Below, in pieces: positions 1 to 5,913 of a DNA stretch of 16,961 bases. Made by a program: the position numbers and the translations under genes. The notes below the pieces were generated by a model that saw nothing but the letters and a program-made list of their open reading frames with translations, had not been told where the DNA came from and ran no database searches. Numbering within the stretch: the first letter of the stretch is position 1; every line of letters starts with the position of its first letter. This DNA comes from Methylococcaceae bacterium UBA4132 (GTDB taxonomy: Bacteria > Pseudomonadota > Gammaproteobacteria > Methylococcales > Methylomonadaceae): contig DFWO01000195.1 in NCBI GenBank assembly GCA_002380945.1, forward strand, positions 1 to 16,961. The letters run 5' to 3'.

Positions 1-5
1 TGTCA

Positions 6-208
6 ATGCGTAACTTCTATATAAAAACAGAACTGACAGGATAGTTAGATTCTATTTTTTTGAAAATGATGTTTCTATTGATGATTTTATTGTAACGGTT
101 GGCGTTAGTATTGGTCAGGATGATGCGGGTAATCTTTTTTATATTGCGTCACATAGCAATATGGATGCGTGGCAAAAAAGAAAAAAGGCTGATTTGAGCC
201 TACCCTAG
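6..208 (+). pseudogene. Frameshifted small gene, possibly immunity-protein-like (Imm8-like)
   Basis: An ATG at 6 opens a frame that stops at TAG 42-44 after MRNFYIKTELTG. A different frame, open from 14 to the stop at 206-208, then encodes a protein-like stretch that includes DDFIVTVGVSIG and NLFYIASHSN. No in-frame start precedes that second part, so the simplest reading is one gene of about 65 residues broken by a frameshift near 41-60, around a run of seven T. The pattern of a beta-rich segment followed by an IG and a second strand recalls Imm8-type immunity proteins, but this is a resemblance only. The usual conserved C-terminal CTP-W motif of that family is not visible. It lies in the decayed patch together with phage-like genes. 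It could also be a fragment of an unrelated gene. Confidence 0.35.
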
Positions 209-216
209 GAAAAGCC

Positions 217-435
217 TTGGAACTCAATACAGCCTCCGAAGAACCAGACAAGCCAGTTCTTGGTTCGACTATAGACTTTGATAATGAAGATGTCAATGCA
301 GTTTTGGATGATTCAAAAAGCAATGCTGACAACAGTGTTTTTAATATCTTTATCCTAAAGATCATAAATAAAAACGACAGTTGTTATTCTGAATTAGAGG
401 ATTTAAACCCCGATTCTCAGATGATTCTAGTATAA
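217..435 (+). CDS. Hypothetical acidic small protein, possibly a gene fragment
   Basis: A 72-codon frame begins at a TTG and ends at TAA 433-435. The same frame is open back to 193, so the true start is uncertain and may be lost. The product is rich in Asp, Glu, Asn and Ser, has no signal peptide or membrane segment, and contains no motif I recognise. No clear ribosome binding site precedes the TTG. It sits between a frameshifted gene and a phage terminase-like gene, so it may be a piece of a decayed gene rather than a working one. The antisense frame over 105-365 is judged a shadow. Confidence 0.25.
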   Translation: MELNTASEEPDKPVLGSTIDFDNEDVNAVLDDSKSNADNSVFNIFILKIINKNDSCYSELEDLNPDSQMILV

Positions 436-484
436 CGCAAGCAATAAAAGATAAACACTCAATAAACACGCGATTAAATACACA

Positions 485-1090
485 ATGTCAAAACTCACTA
501 AAACCCAATGGCAAAAAGCACGCGCTACATGGGAATGGTCAGCACAAGACGGTTTTCAATGGTTAGCCACTGAATTAGGCGTAAGCCGCCCCGCCGTTGC
601 TCAACGGGCAAAAACAGAACATTGGACTAAAAAATACGCGCCAAAAGTGACGCAAACGGATGATAAAAGTTACGCTAACAGCGCGTTAATTGATGCACAT
701 CAATATGTTAGTCAACGCGAACTGACCACCAAAACCACTAAGTGGCATGATGCTTTACCGATGATTGCCTATCAACTTTGTTTATTAGGCTTTACCAATA
801 AACAGCTTGCCGAATCGTTAGATGTTTCGGTGACTACGCTGAAAACGTGGCGTAACAAATACCCCGACTTTGATAGTCAGATTAAACGCGGCAAATTATT
901 GATTGATGCGAATGTTGCCGCATCACTTCATAAGACAGCAATGGGATCGAATTCATTCATTGAAACACAAGAAATACTTCTAAAAGACGGTAGTAAAACC
1001 ATCTTAAAAACGATTAGGTCAATTCCACCTAATTTTAATGCTCAACGCTTATGGCTAAGGAATAGACAGCCTGAACGATGGGGAAGGTAG
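485..1090 (+). CDS. Phage terminase small subunit-like protein
   Basis: This 201-residue protein looks like a phage DNA-packaging terminase small subunit, which binds phage DNA and hands it to the nuclease-ATPase large subunit. Two helix-turn-helix stretches are visible. The first is at about residues 24-46 (FQWLATELGVSRPAVAQRAK, then W). The second, at about 102-130 (LGFTNKQLAESLDVSVTTLK, then TWRNKYPDF), is followed by a KRGK...DANVAASLHKTAMG segment typical of terminase small subunits and related phage regulators. The C-terminus (WLRNRQPERW) matches the usual end of such proteins. No large subunit, portal or capsid gene follows, so it appears to be an orphan left by a decayed prophage. No good ribosome binding site precedes the ATG. 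It could instead be a phage-derived DNA-binding regulator. Confidence 0.7.
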   Translation: MSKLTKTQWQKARATWEWSAQDGFQWLATELGVSRPAVAQRAKTEHWTKKYAPKVTQTDDKSYANSALIDAHQYVSQRELTTKTTKWHDALPMIAYQLCLLGFTNKQLAESLDVSVTTLKTWRNKYPDFDSQIKRGKLLIDANVAASLHKTAMGSNSFIETQEILLKDGSKTILKTIRSIPPNFNAQRLWLRNRQPERWGR

Positions 1091-1103
1091 TTAAATCGTT
1101 GGT

Positions 1104-1288
1104 TCAATTTGTCATCAAAGTAAAACTTTCACCTTTACTAATCTTTTCGGCTATTTCACGACCACGCGCCAACGCCGCCAATGCTAACTTGTAGGCTTGT
1201 GTTCGTTTTCGCTGATTTGTTGAACAAAACGCGCCGCGTCTTGACCGCTCAATTCGACACGCCCAAATGTGCTTGATTTGATTGCCAT
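1104..1288 (-). pseudogene. Small gene of unknown function broken by one frameshift
   Basis: On the minus strand an ATG at 1288-1286 is preceded by a good ribosome binding site (AGAGGAAAA). It opens a frame beginning MAIKSSTFGRVELSGQDAAR that stops early at a TAG. A shift of one base near that point gives QAYKLALAALARGREIAEKI followed by SKGESFTLMTN and a TGA at 1106-1104. Together the two parts make a sensible protein of about 61 residues, whereas the span of 185 bases is not a multiple of three. The hybrid looks like a small, mostly helical cytoplasmic protein of the kind found in phage early regions. I do not recognise the family. The frameshift may be real decay or a sequencing error. Confidence 0.5.
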
Positions 1289-1311
1289 GATAGTTTTCCT
1301 CTCAAAAGTTC

Positions 1312-1326
1312 GCAGTATTGTACTGC
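1312..1326. promoter_or_regulatory. Short perfect palindrome upstream of the broken minus-strand gene
   Basis: GCAGTA-TTG-TACTGC is a perfect 6-base inverted repeat with a 3-base centre. On the minus strand it covers a TACAAT -10-like hexamer about 30 bases ahead of the small gene's ATG. That is where a phage-type repressor operator would lie. No matching -35 is clear. The rest of 1327-1440 is AT-rich and holds only weak AT-only inverted repeats, such as AAAACA/TGTTTT at 1396-1413. Confidence 0.3.
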
Positions 1327-1440
1327 TAAAAATCGGCAATGGTTGCGGTGTTTTGTTGTGGGTTTTTGTGGTGTTTTATTTTAAACTGTAGCAAAAACAG
1401 AAAAATGTTTTATTGTTTTTACAATTGATTGATTTTATTA

Positions 1441-1513
1441 AGCCGATGAACGGAATCGAACCGTTGACCCACACATTACGAATGTGTTGCTCTACCGACT
1501 GAGCTACACCGGC
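1441..1513 (-). tRNA. tRNA-Thr (anticodon CGT), no encoded CCA
   Basis: The minus strand folds into a full cloverleaf of 73 bases. The acceptor is GCCGGTG/CATCGGC with one G-T wobble. The D arm is GCTC/GAGC, and the anticodon stem ACACA/TGTGT has the loop TTCGTAA. The T stem is AACGG/CCGTT with the loop TTCGATT. The anticodon CGT reads ACG (threonine). The discriminator base is T, and the gene is followed by TAATAAAA, so CCA is not encoded, unlike the two tRNA-Phe genes in this window. A TACAAT -10 hexamer lies at 1528-1523 on the minus strand, with TTTAAA 17 bases further upstream as a possible -35. Confidence 0.95.
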
Positions 1514-1515
1514 AA

Positions 1516-1558
1516 CGACTGCATTGTACACAAAAAGCAGTCGGTTTTAAATAACCGC
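1516..1558. repeat. Two adjoining inverted repeats at the tRNA-Thr promoter
   Basis: CGACTGC (1516-1522) and GCAGTCG (1537-1543) form a 7-base inverted repeat around the tRNA-Thr -10 hexamer. Directly beside it, CGGTT-TTAAAT-AACCG (1543-1558) forms a second, 5-base repeat covering the -35 area. They lie in the divergent space between tRNA-Thr and the ZIP gene and could be protein-binding sites, but no known site type is recognised. Confidence 0.35.
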
Positions 1559-1577
1559 ATCGGTAGTGGGATTTGGC

Positions 1578-1583
1578 TATAAT
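1578..1583 (+). promoter_or_regulatory. Probable -10 element for the ZIP/GDT1 unit
   Basis: A perfect TATAAT hexamer lies 39 bases before the ZIP start codon. No convincing -35 hexamer is found 16-18 bases upstream, so this is a partial promoter call. The predicted 5' leader is only about 30 bases, which leaves no room for a metal riboswitch. Confidence 0.45.
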
Positions 1584-1622
1584 GCACGGCATATTTCTGT
1601 AACAAACTGACGGAAGAAGCTT

Positions 1623-2573
1623 ATGACATTTATAACTAATGTAATTAACAAAACACCACGCTATGTTAAATCCCAATTAGCGCGTATTCAATCCACTGAA
1701 CACTATCAGACGCTGATAGAAATGCCGCCATTGAAACGCTGGGCAATTGTAGCAGGCTTATTTTTAGCCTCTCAGATAGTGGTTTTTGGCAGTTTGTATT
1801 TAATTTTTGGCAAGATTGTTGTCATTGGTTTTTTTGCCAGTATTTTGGCTGGTTTGGCAACAGGTGTTGGTGCATTACCTGCGTTATTCTTTAAGGATAT
1901 TTCCAATAATTTATTTAACAGTATGTTGGGTGCGGCTGCAGGTGTGATGCTGGCAGCGACGGCGTTTTCTTTGTTGGTGCCAGGTATCGAATTTGGTAAT
2001 GTTATCTGGCCAGGCAGAGGTATTTATGTAGTCTCTTTTGGTATGTTGATTGGCGCGGCGTTTTTGCATTATGCCGATAAGCAATTGCCTCATGTACATT
2101 TTGATTCAATTTCTGATACGCAATTGAATTCGCTGAAAAAAATCTGGCTGTTCATTATTGCCATCACGATTCACAATTTCCCTGAAGGGATGTCAGTAGG
2201 GGTGAGTTTTGGCTCTGGCGAAATGAAAAATGGTGTGGTGTTGGCAATCGCGATTGGCTTACAAAATATTCCTGAAGGCTTGGCGGTGGCGTTGCCGTTG
2301 ATAGGTTTAGGTTATAACAAATGGCGCGCGGTCGGCATTGCGACGTTAACAGGTTTAGTTGAGCCAGTCGGCGGCTTGTTAGGTATTACCATGGTGACAG
2401 TGTTTAAGCCTATTTTGCCAATTGCAATGGGTTTTGCGGCTGGGGCTATGTTGTTTGTTATCAGTGAAGAAATTATTCCCGAAACCCATTCCAATGGACG
2501 TTCGCGTTATGCGACATTTGCGTTGATGATGGGCTTTATTATTATGATGGTACTAGACAATATGCTGGGTTAA
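1623..2573 (+). CDS. ZIP family divalent metal transporter
   Basis: This 316-residue integral membrane protein belongs to the ZIP family, which moves zinc and related divalent cations such as iron and manganese into the cytoplasm. The two signature helices of the metal site are clear: HNFPEGMSVG from residue 184 and QNIPEGLAVALPL from residue 214. A later EEIIPETHSNG segment near residue 281 is also typical. About seven to eight hydrophobic segments follow an N-terminal extension of some 40 mostly polar residues (with two possible membrane-entry points after residue 40). The ATG at 1623 has only a weak GAAGAAG ribosome binding site. The stop is 8 bases before the GDT1 gene, so the two are probably cotranscribed. 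The metal specificity and the direction of use in this organism are not shown by sequence. Confidence 0.9.
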   Translation: MTFITNVINKTPRYVKSQLARIQSTEHYQTLIEMPPLKRWAIVAGLFLASQIVVFGSLYLIFGKIVVIGFFASILAGLATGVGALPALFFKDISNNLFNSMLGAAAGVMLAATAFSLLVPGIEFGNVIWPGRGIYVVSFGMLIGAAFLHYADKQLPHVHFDSISDTQLNSLKKIWLFIIAITIHNFPEGMSVGVSFGSGEMKNGVVLAIAIGLQNIPEGLAVALPLIGLGYNKWRAVGIATLTGLVEPVGGLLGITMVTVFKPILPIAMGFAAGAMLFVISEEIIPETHSNGRSRYATFALMMGFIIMMVLDNMLG

Positions 2574-2581
2574 TAATCAAT

Positions 2582-3244
2582 ATGGATAATTTACATGATT
2601 TATTTTCGCTCGATAGTTTGCAAACGGTGTGGTCATCTTTGAATGCTAGCAGTATCGCTGAGCTATCGGCAACAACGATTACCAGTTATGTGTTAATTGT
2701 TGCCGCTGAAATGGGTGATAAAAGCCAGTTGGTTTGCATGACTTTAGCCGCTAGACACAGGGCGATGCCTGTTATTTTGGGTGCAATTACGGCATTTGCC
2801 TTGTTAAATACCTTGGCAACAGTGTTTGGTGTAGCGATTGCTAATTGGTTGCCAGAATATGTGATTGCGGCAACAGTGGCAGTGTTGTTTACCGTATTTG
2901 GTATTCATGCGTTGCGTGTGAAAGAGCCTGATGGCGACGATGAAGAAGTACAAGAGAAAAGTGGGCATGGTATTTTTTTTACCACTTTTTTATTGATTAC
3001 TGTGGCTGAATTTGGCGATAAAACCCAATTAGCAGTGGTTGCTTTAAGCAGTACCGCCGCACCTATTGCGGTATGGTTAGGTTCAACAGCGGCATTGCTG
3101 TCAACATCTGTGGTAGGTGTATTAGCAGGGCGAACGATTTTGCAAAAAATACCACTGCCTTTGTTACATAAAATCAGCGGCAGTATTTTTTTGGCATTAG
3201 CAGCGATCGCGGCTTATCGGGCTTATGTGAGTTATCTGCCGTAA
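2582..3244 (+). CDS. GDT1/TMEM165 (UPF0016) family cation exporter, probable Mn2+ efflux
   Basis: This 220-residue membrane protein carries the two inverted-repeat signatures of the GDT1/TMEM165 family, E-x-G-D-K-[ST]. The first is EMGDKSQL from residue 43 and the second EFGDKTQL from residue 143, exactly 100 residues apart. An acidic cytoplasmic linker (PDGDDEEVQE) lies between the two halves, each with about three membrane helices. Family members export Mn2+ (the bacterial MneA type) or act as Ca2+/Mn2+ exchangers in eukaryotes. Placement 8 bases behind a ZIP importer suggests a paired import/export unit for divalent metals. Its stop codon is directly followed by the stop of dnaQ on the other strand, with no space for a separate terminator. 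Confidence 0.88.
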   Translation: MDNLHDLFSLDSLQTVWSSLNASSIAELSATTITSYVLIVAAEMGDKSQLVCMTLAARHRAMPVILGAITAFALLNTLATVFGVAIANWLPEYVIAATVAVLFTVFGIHALRVKEPDGDDEEVQEKSGHGIFFTTFLLITVAEFGDKTQLAVVALSSTAAPIAVWLGSTAALLSTSVVGVLAGRTILQKIPLPLLHKISGSIFLALAAIAAYRAYVSYLP

Positions 3245-3961
3245 TTATTTAGTCCAAAGACAGTTGCCGCTAGCTTTTTCAATGGCAGCTAGTCGCTGTT
3301 GATGCTGTTGTAAGTCTTCATCATTACAGGAGATTATTTTCAGCGCAGGACGGTCAACCAATAAACGTTTAACTTCTTTATGAGTCGTGGCGTTTTCTAC
3401 TTCAGACGGATTATCAAGCAAGGAAAATTGTCCGCCTGTCATTAGTAAAAATACATCGGCGAGAATTTCCGCATCTAATAACGCGCCGTGTAAATCTCGA
3501 TGACTGTTATCAATCCCATAGCGTTTGCATAGCGCGTCTAAGCTATTGCGTTGTCCTGCGTGTTTTTTTCGAGCAAAGGCAAGCGTATCAAACACGGTGC
3601 TGTAATCTTTGACTACCCCTAAAGAAAGTTTGTCAAATTCATGATTGATAAAGCCGACATCAAACGGTGCGTTATGAATCACTAACTCTGCGCCACGAAT
3701 AAACTCAATAAATTCATCCGCAATTTGGGTAAACGCGGGCTTGTCTTGCAAAAATTCGTTGGTGATACCATGAACGGCAATCGCACCTTCATCAATGGCA
3801 CGATTTGGATTAATGTACACATGAAAGTGATTACCCGTTAATCGCCGCTTAACCAATTCCACACAACCAATTTCAATAATTCGATGTCCGTCTTGAGGAC
3901 TTAAGCCTGTCGTTTCGGTATCAAGAACGATGATGCGTTTGTTGCTTGCTCGTGTAGTCAT
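3245..3961 (-). CDS. dnaQ: DNA polymerase III epsilon subunit, 3'-5' proofreading exonuclease
   Basis: This 238-residue protein is the proofreading exonuclease of the replicase. All DEDDh motifs are present: D14 and E16 in LDTETTG, D101 in HNAPFDVGF, and H158 and D163 in HGALLDAE. Directly after the exonuclease fold, MTGGQFSLLD (Q178 onward) places a beta-clamp-binding type motif (Q-x-S-L-L) where the E. coli protein has its own. A C-terminal tail of about 50 residues should reach the polymerase subunit, as in the E. coli enzyme. The length is normal for the family. The gene stands alone, convergent with the GDT1 gene and divergent from the DUF4126 gene. rnhA, its frequent partner in gammaproteobacteria, is not adjacent. 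Confidence 0.95.
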   Translation of the reverse strand: MTTRASNKRIIVLDTETTGLSPQDGHRIIEIGCVELVKRRLTGNHFHVYINPNRAIDEGAIAVHGITNEFLQDKPAFTQIADEFIEFIRGAELVIHNAPFDVGFINHEFDKLSLGVVKDYSTVFDTLAFARKKHAGQRNSLDALCKRYGIDNSHRDLHGALLDAEILADVFLLMTGGQFSLLDNPSEVENATTHKEVKRLLVDRPALKIISCNDEDLQQHQQRLAAIEKASGNCLWTK

Positions 3962-4031
3962 GTTGTTCAGCCAGTGTTTAAAATTGTGTGTTACGCTTAG
4001 CCATTAAAACGGTCATAAAAAGGGTACTCTA

Positions 4032-4670
4032 ATGGACGCATTGAATCAAATATCAACCACCTTGGCATTGACGATGGGCTTGGCGTGGGCGAGTGGCATT
4101 AATCTTTACGCAACCTTATTGACGCTAGGATTATTGGCTAACACAGGCAATATTGTGTTGCCGCCAGATTTACAAATTGTCGCTAATCCGCTGGTTATCA
4201 TGGCAGCAGGTCTTATGTATTGTGTGGAGTTTTTTGCTGATAAAGTCCCAGGAGTTGATACGGGGTGGGATACCATTCATACCTTTATTCGTATTCCAGC
4301 AGGTGCAATGTTAGCCGCTGGGGCAGTGGGTACGCTAGACCCTTCTGTTGAGTTAGCAGCGGCGATTATGGGTGGTACGATGGCAGCAGGCACTCATGTG
4401 ACTAAAGCGGGGACGAGGGTATTGATTAATACCTCACCTGAACCATTTACCAATTGGTTTGCATCAATTACTGAGGATGTAGCTGTGATTACAGGTGTAT
4501 GGGCGTGTATTAACCATCCGATTGGGTTTTTGGTCGCGTTAGCCGTTTTTATCGTGCTAATGATTTTGTTATTGCCCAAAATATGGGTAGGAATAAAAAA
4601 GGTTTTCGGCTTTATTATCAATCTATTTAGACCCGCACCGCCACCCGCTAGTAGCAATCCGCCACAATAA
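4032..4670 (+). CDS. DUF4126 family membrane protein
   Basis: This 212-residue protein matches the DUF4126 family as I know it. Its recognisable features are an N-terminal ASGINLYATLL segment (about residues 20-30), the central block EFFADKVPGVDTGWDTIHTF followed by IRIPAGAMLAAGA, and a repeated Ala/Gly-rich hydrophobic core. Five or six membrane segments are likely, and the C-terminal tail (about residues 199-212) is Pro-rich and lacks secondary structure. No biochemical role is established for the family. An AAAGGG ribosome binding site precedes the ATG. It diverges from dnaQ across 70 bases and is followed by the tRNA-Phe promoter, so it seems to be a single-gene unit. Neighbours give no functional clue. 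Confidence 0.85.
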   Translation: MDALNQISTTLALTMGLAWASGINLYATLLTLGLLANTGNIVLPPDLQIVANPLVIMAAGLMYCVEFFADKVPGVDTGWDTIHTFIRIPAGAMLAAGAVGTLDPSVELAAAIMGGTMAAGTHVTKAGTRVLINTSPEPFTNWFASITEDVAVITGVWACINHPIGFLVALAVFIVLMILLLPKIWVGIKKVFGFIINLFRPAPPPASSNPPQ

Positions 4671-4684
4671 ATTGATATTCACTA

Positions 4685-4713
4685 TTGACTATCGTTAAAT
4701 AATCGAGTTTAAT
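4685..4713 (+). promoter_or_regulatory. Sigma-70 promoter of the tRNA-Phe pair
   Basis: TTGACT (4685-4690) and TTTAAT (4708-4713) are spaced by exactly 17 bases. A GC-rich stretch (GTCGCTC) follows the -10, as in stable-RNA promoters subject to stringent control. Transcription would begin near 4720, about 15 bases before the first tRNA. Confidence 0.8.
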
Positions 4714-4734
4714 GTCGCTCTTTTGTAGCTGTAT

Positions 4735-4810
<76 letters not shown>

Positions 4811-4849
4811 CTATAAAAAATCAGCAAATACAGATTTGCACCTTATTTC

Positions 4850-4925
<76 letters not shown>

Positions 4926-4933
4926 TGAATTCT

Positions 4934-4964
4934 AAAAGCTCCATTTGTTAATGGGGCTTTTTTT
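4934..4964. terminator. Two-way intrinsic terminator between tRNA-Phe and modE
   Basis: AAGCTCCATT-TGTT-AATGGGGCTT (4936-4959) is a 10-pair stem with one G-T wobble and a 4-base loop. It is followed on the plus strand by further T residues through 4964. Read on the minus strand, the same stem is followed by TTTT, so it can also end transcription coming from modE, whose stop codon is 41 bases away. Confidence 0.88.
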
Positions 4965-5004
4965 ATGTCTGTCGTTTTTGCAGCAAAGAACCATATAGAC
5001 AAAA

Positions 5005-5817
5005 CTATTTTCGTATCCCCAAAATCGGTACATTCGTTTTAAATACTGCCCAAATAGGCTTACCGACTGTCAACTCTAAATAGTCTAAACTTTGAGATGT
5101 AATCGTAGCGATCAGCGTTTCTCCACTCGGCAACAACAAAATAACTTCTGAATTGATTATGTCTTTTTGAATGCGCAGTACCTTACCTGCCAAACAATTG
5201 CGAGCAGAAAATTGATGAGAACTCGCATCGACGACTAATGTTATATCCGCACTGTTAATTAACAGCACTGCGTCTATGTCAATTTTCAATGCAAGTTCCG
5301 TTAATGAGGTTAGATCAGAGGTAGTCACAATCTGTACACCGCCTTTCAATTGCACAATGATTTCTGCATTGACCGCTCCTATGTGAACTTCAATCACTCG
5401 ACCAAACAATTGATTACGAACACTGGTTTTAATCACTAACCGCTGTAGTAGTAATACTGCTGCTGGATTATCAGCAAGACTGCGATTTAATTGTGCTAAA
5501 AACTGTTGATGCTGCTGTTCTAAATGGGTAAATAGCGTGAGCAAGGCATCTCCCGATTCTGTCAAATAACTCCCCCCCCCTTTATTCCCTCCTGTCGCTG
5601 TCGCAACCAACAGGTGTGGCGCACTATTATTAGCTCTTTCCAAAATTTGCCAAGCTCCTTTATAACTTAAGCCTAGTTGTTTGGCAGCTTGATTAAGTGA
5701 ACCCGTTTGCTTGATTGCTTTTAGTAGCCCAATAATACGGCTATCCAATGCACTCACTAACCGTAATTCACCTTCTACCCACGTTGGAGCAAGATTACTA
5801 TTTTGTTTTTCTATCAT
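5005..5817 (-). CDS. modE: ModE, molybdate-responsive transcriptional regulator
   Basis: This 270-residue protein has the normal ModE layout. The N-terminal winged helix-turn-helix is at about residues 20-95 (GSLNQAAKQLGLSYKGAWQI, then the wing GGNKGGGSYLT). It is followed by two C-terminal Mop domains that bind molybdate at a dimer interface: SVRNQLFGRVIEVHIGAVNA from residue 132, and SARNCLAGKV from residue 204. In the known family, molybdate-bound dimers repress mod transport genes. It is transcribed away from the porin-modABC-mop operon, with a ModE-type palindrome between them, so it probably controls that operon and perhaps itself. The second Mop domain is less regular (KDIINSE in place of the usual GAVNAE). 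The glycine-rich wing is encoded by nine consecutive G bases (5572-5580), a possible slippage site. Confidence 0.93.
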   Translation of the reverse strand: MIEKQNSNLAPTWVEGELRLVSALDSRIIGLLKAIKQTGSLNQAAKQLGLSYKGAWQILERANNSAPHLLVATATGGNKGGGSYLTESGDALLTLFTHLEQQHQQFLAQLNRSLADNPAAVLLLQRLVIKTSVRNQLFGRVIEVHIGAVNAEIIVQLKGGVQIVTTSDLTSLTELALKIDIDAVLLINSADITLVVDASSHQFSARNCLAGKVLRIQKDIINSEVILLLPSGETLIATITSQSLDYLELTVGKPIWAVFKTNVPILGIRK

Positions 5818-5846
5818 CTTTATATACGCAATAGTTTGTTTCTTAT

Positions 5847-5874
5847 TTCGTTATTTACTTTTATACATAACGAA
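5847..5874. promoter_or_regulatory. ModE operator
   Basis: TTCGTTAT-N12-ATAACGAA is a perfect 8-base inverted repeat. Its core CGTTAT-N12-ATAACG has the same half-sites and spacing that I recall for the ModE site before E. coli modA. It lies midway between divergent modE and the porin gene. It overlaps the porin promoter's -35 (TTTACT) and ends one base before its -10, as expected for repression when molybdate is plentiful. Confidence 0.85.
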
Positions 5875-5881
5875 TTATAAT
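5854..5881 (+). promoter_or_regulatory. Promoter of the porin-modABC-mop operon
   Basis: TTTACT (5854-5859) and a perfect TATAAT (5876-5881) are spaced by 16 bases. The -35 is inside the ModE palindrome. The start point would be near 5888, leaving a leader of about 26 bases. A second 7-base inverted repeat, TTATAAT-N11-ATTATAA (5875-5899), covers the -10 and start region. Confidence 0.7.
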
Positions 5882-5913
5882 CACTAAAAATCATTATAAA
5901 TTTTTGGATATTT

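Noticed and set aside
105..365. An 86-codon minus-strand frame in the left accessory patch
   Set aside because: It overlaps two plus-strand frames with more protein-like sequence, and its FFFFATHPYCYV stretch looks like translated A-rich antisense DNA.
1584..1622. A manganese riboswitch (yybP-ykoY type) before the ZIP/GDT1 unit
   Set aside because: The leader is only about 30 bases and has none of the conserved loops.
1476..1676. A 66-codon minus-strand frame crossing the tRNA-Thr gene
   Set aside because: It overlaps a convincing tRNA and the start of the ZIP gene, so it is a chance frame. The ending CSSVGRATHS is the typical false translation of a tRNA.
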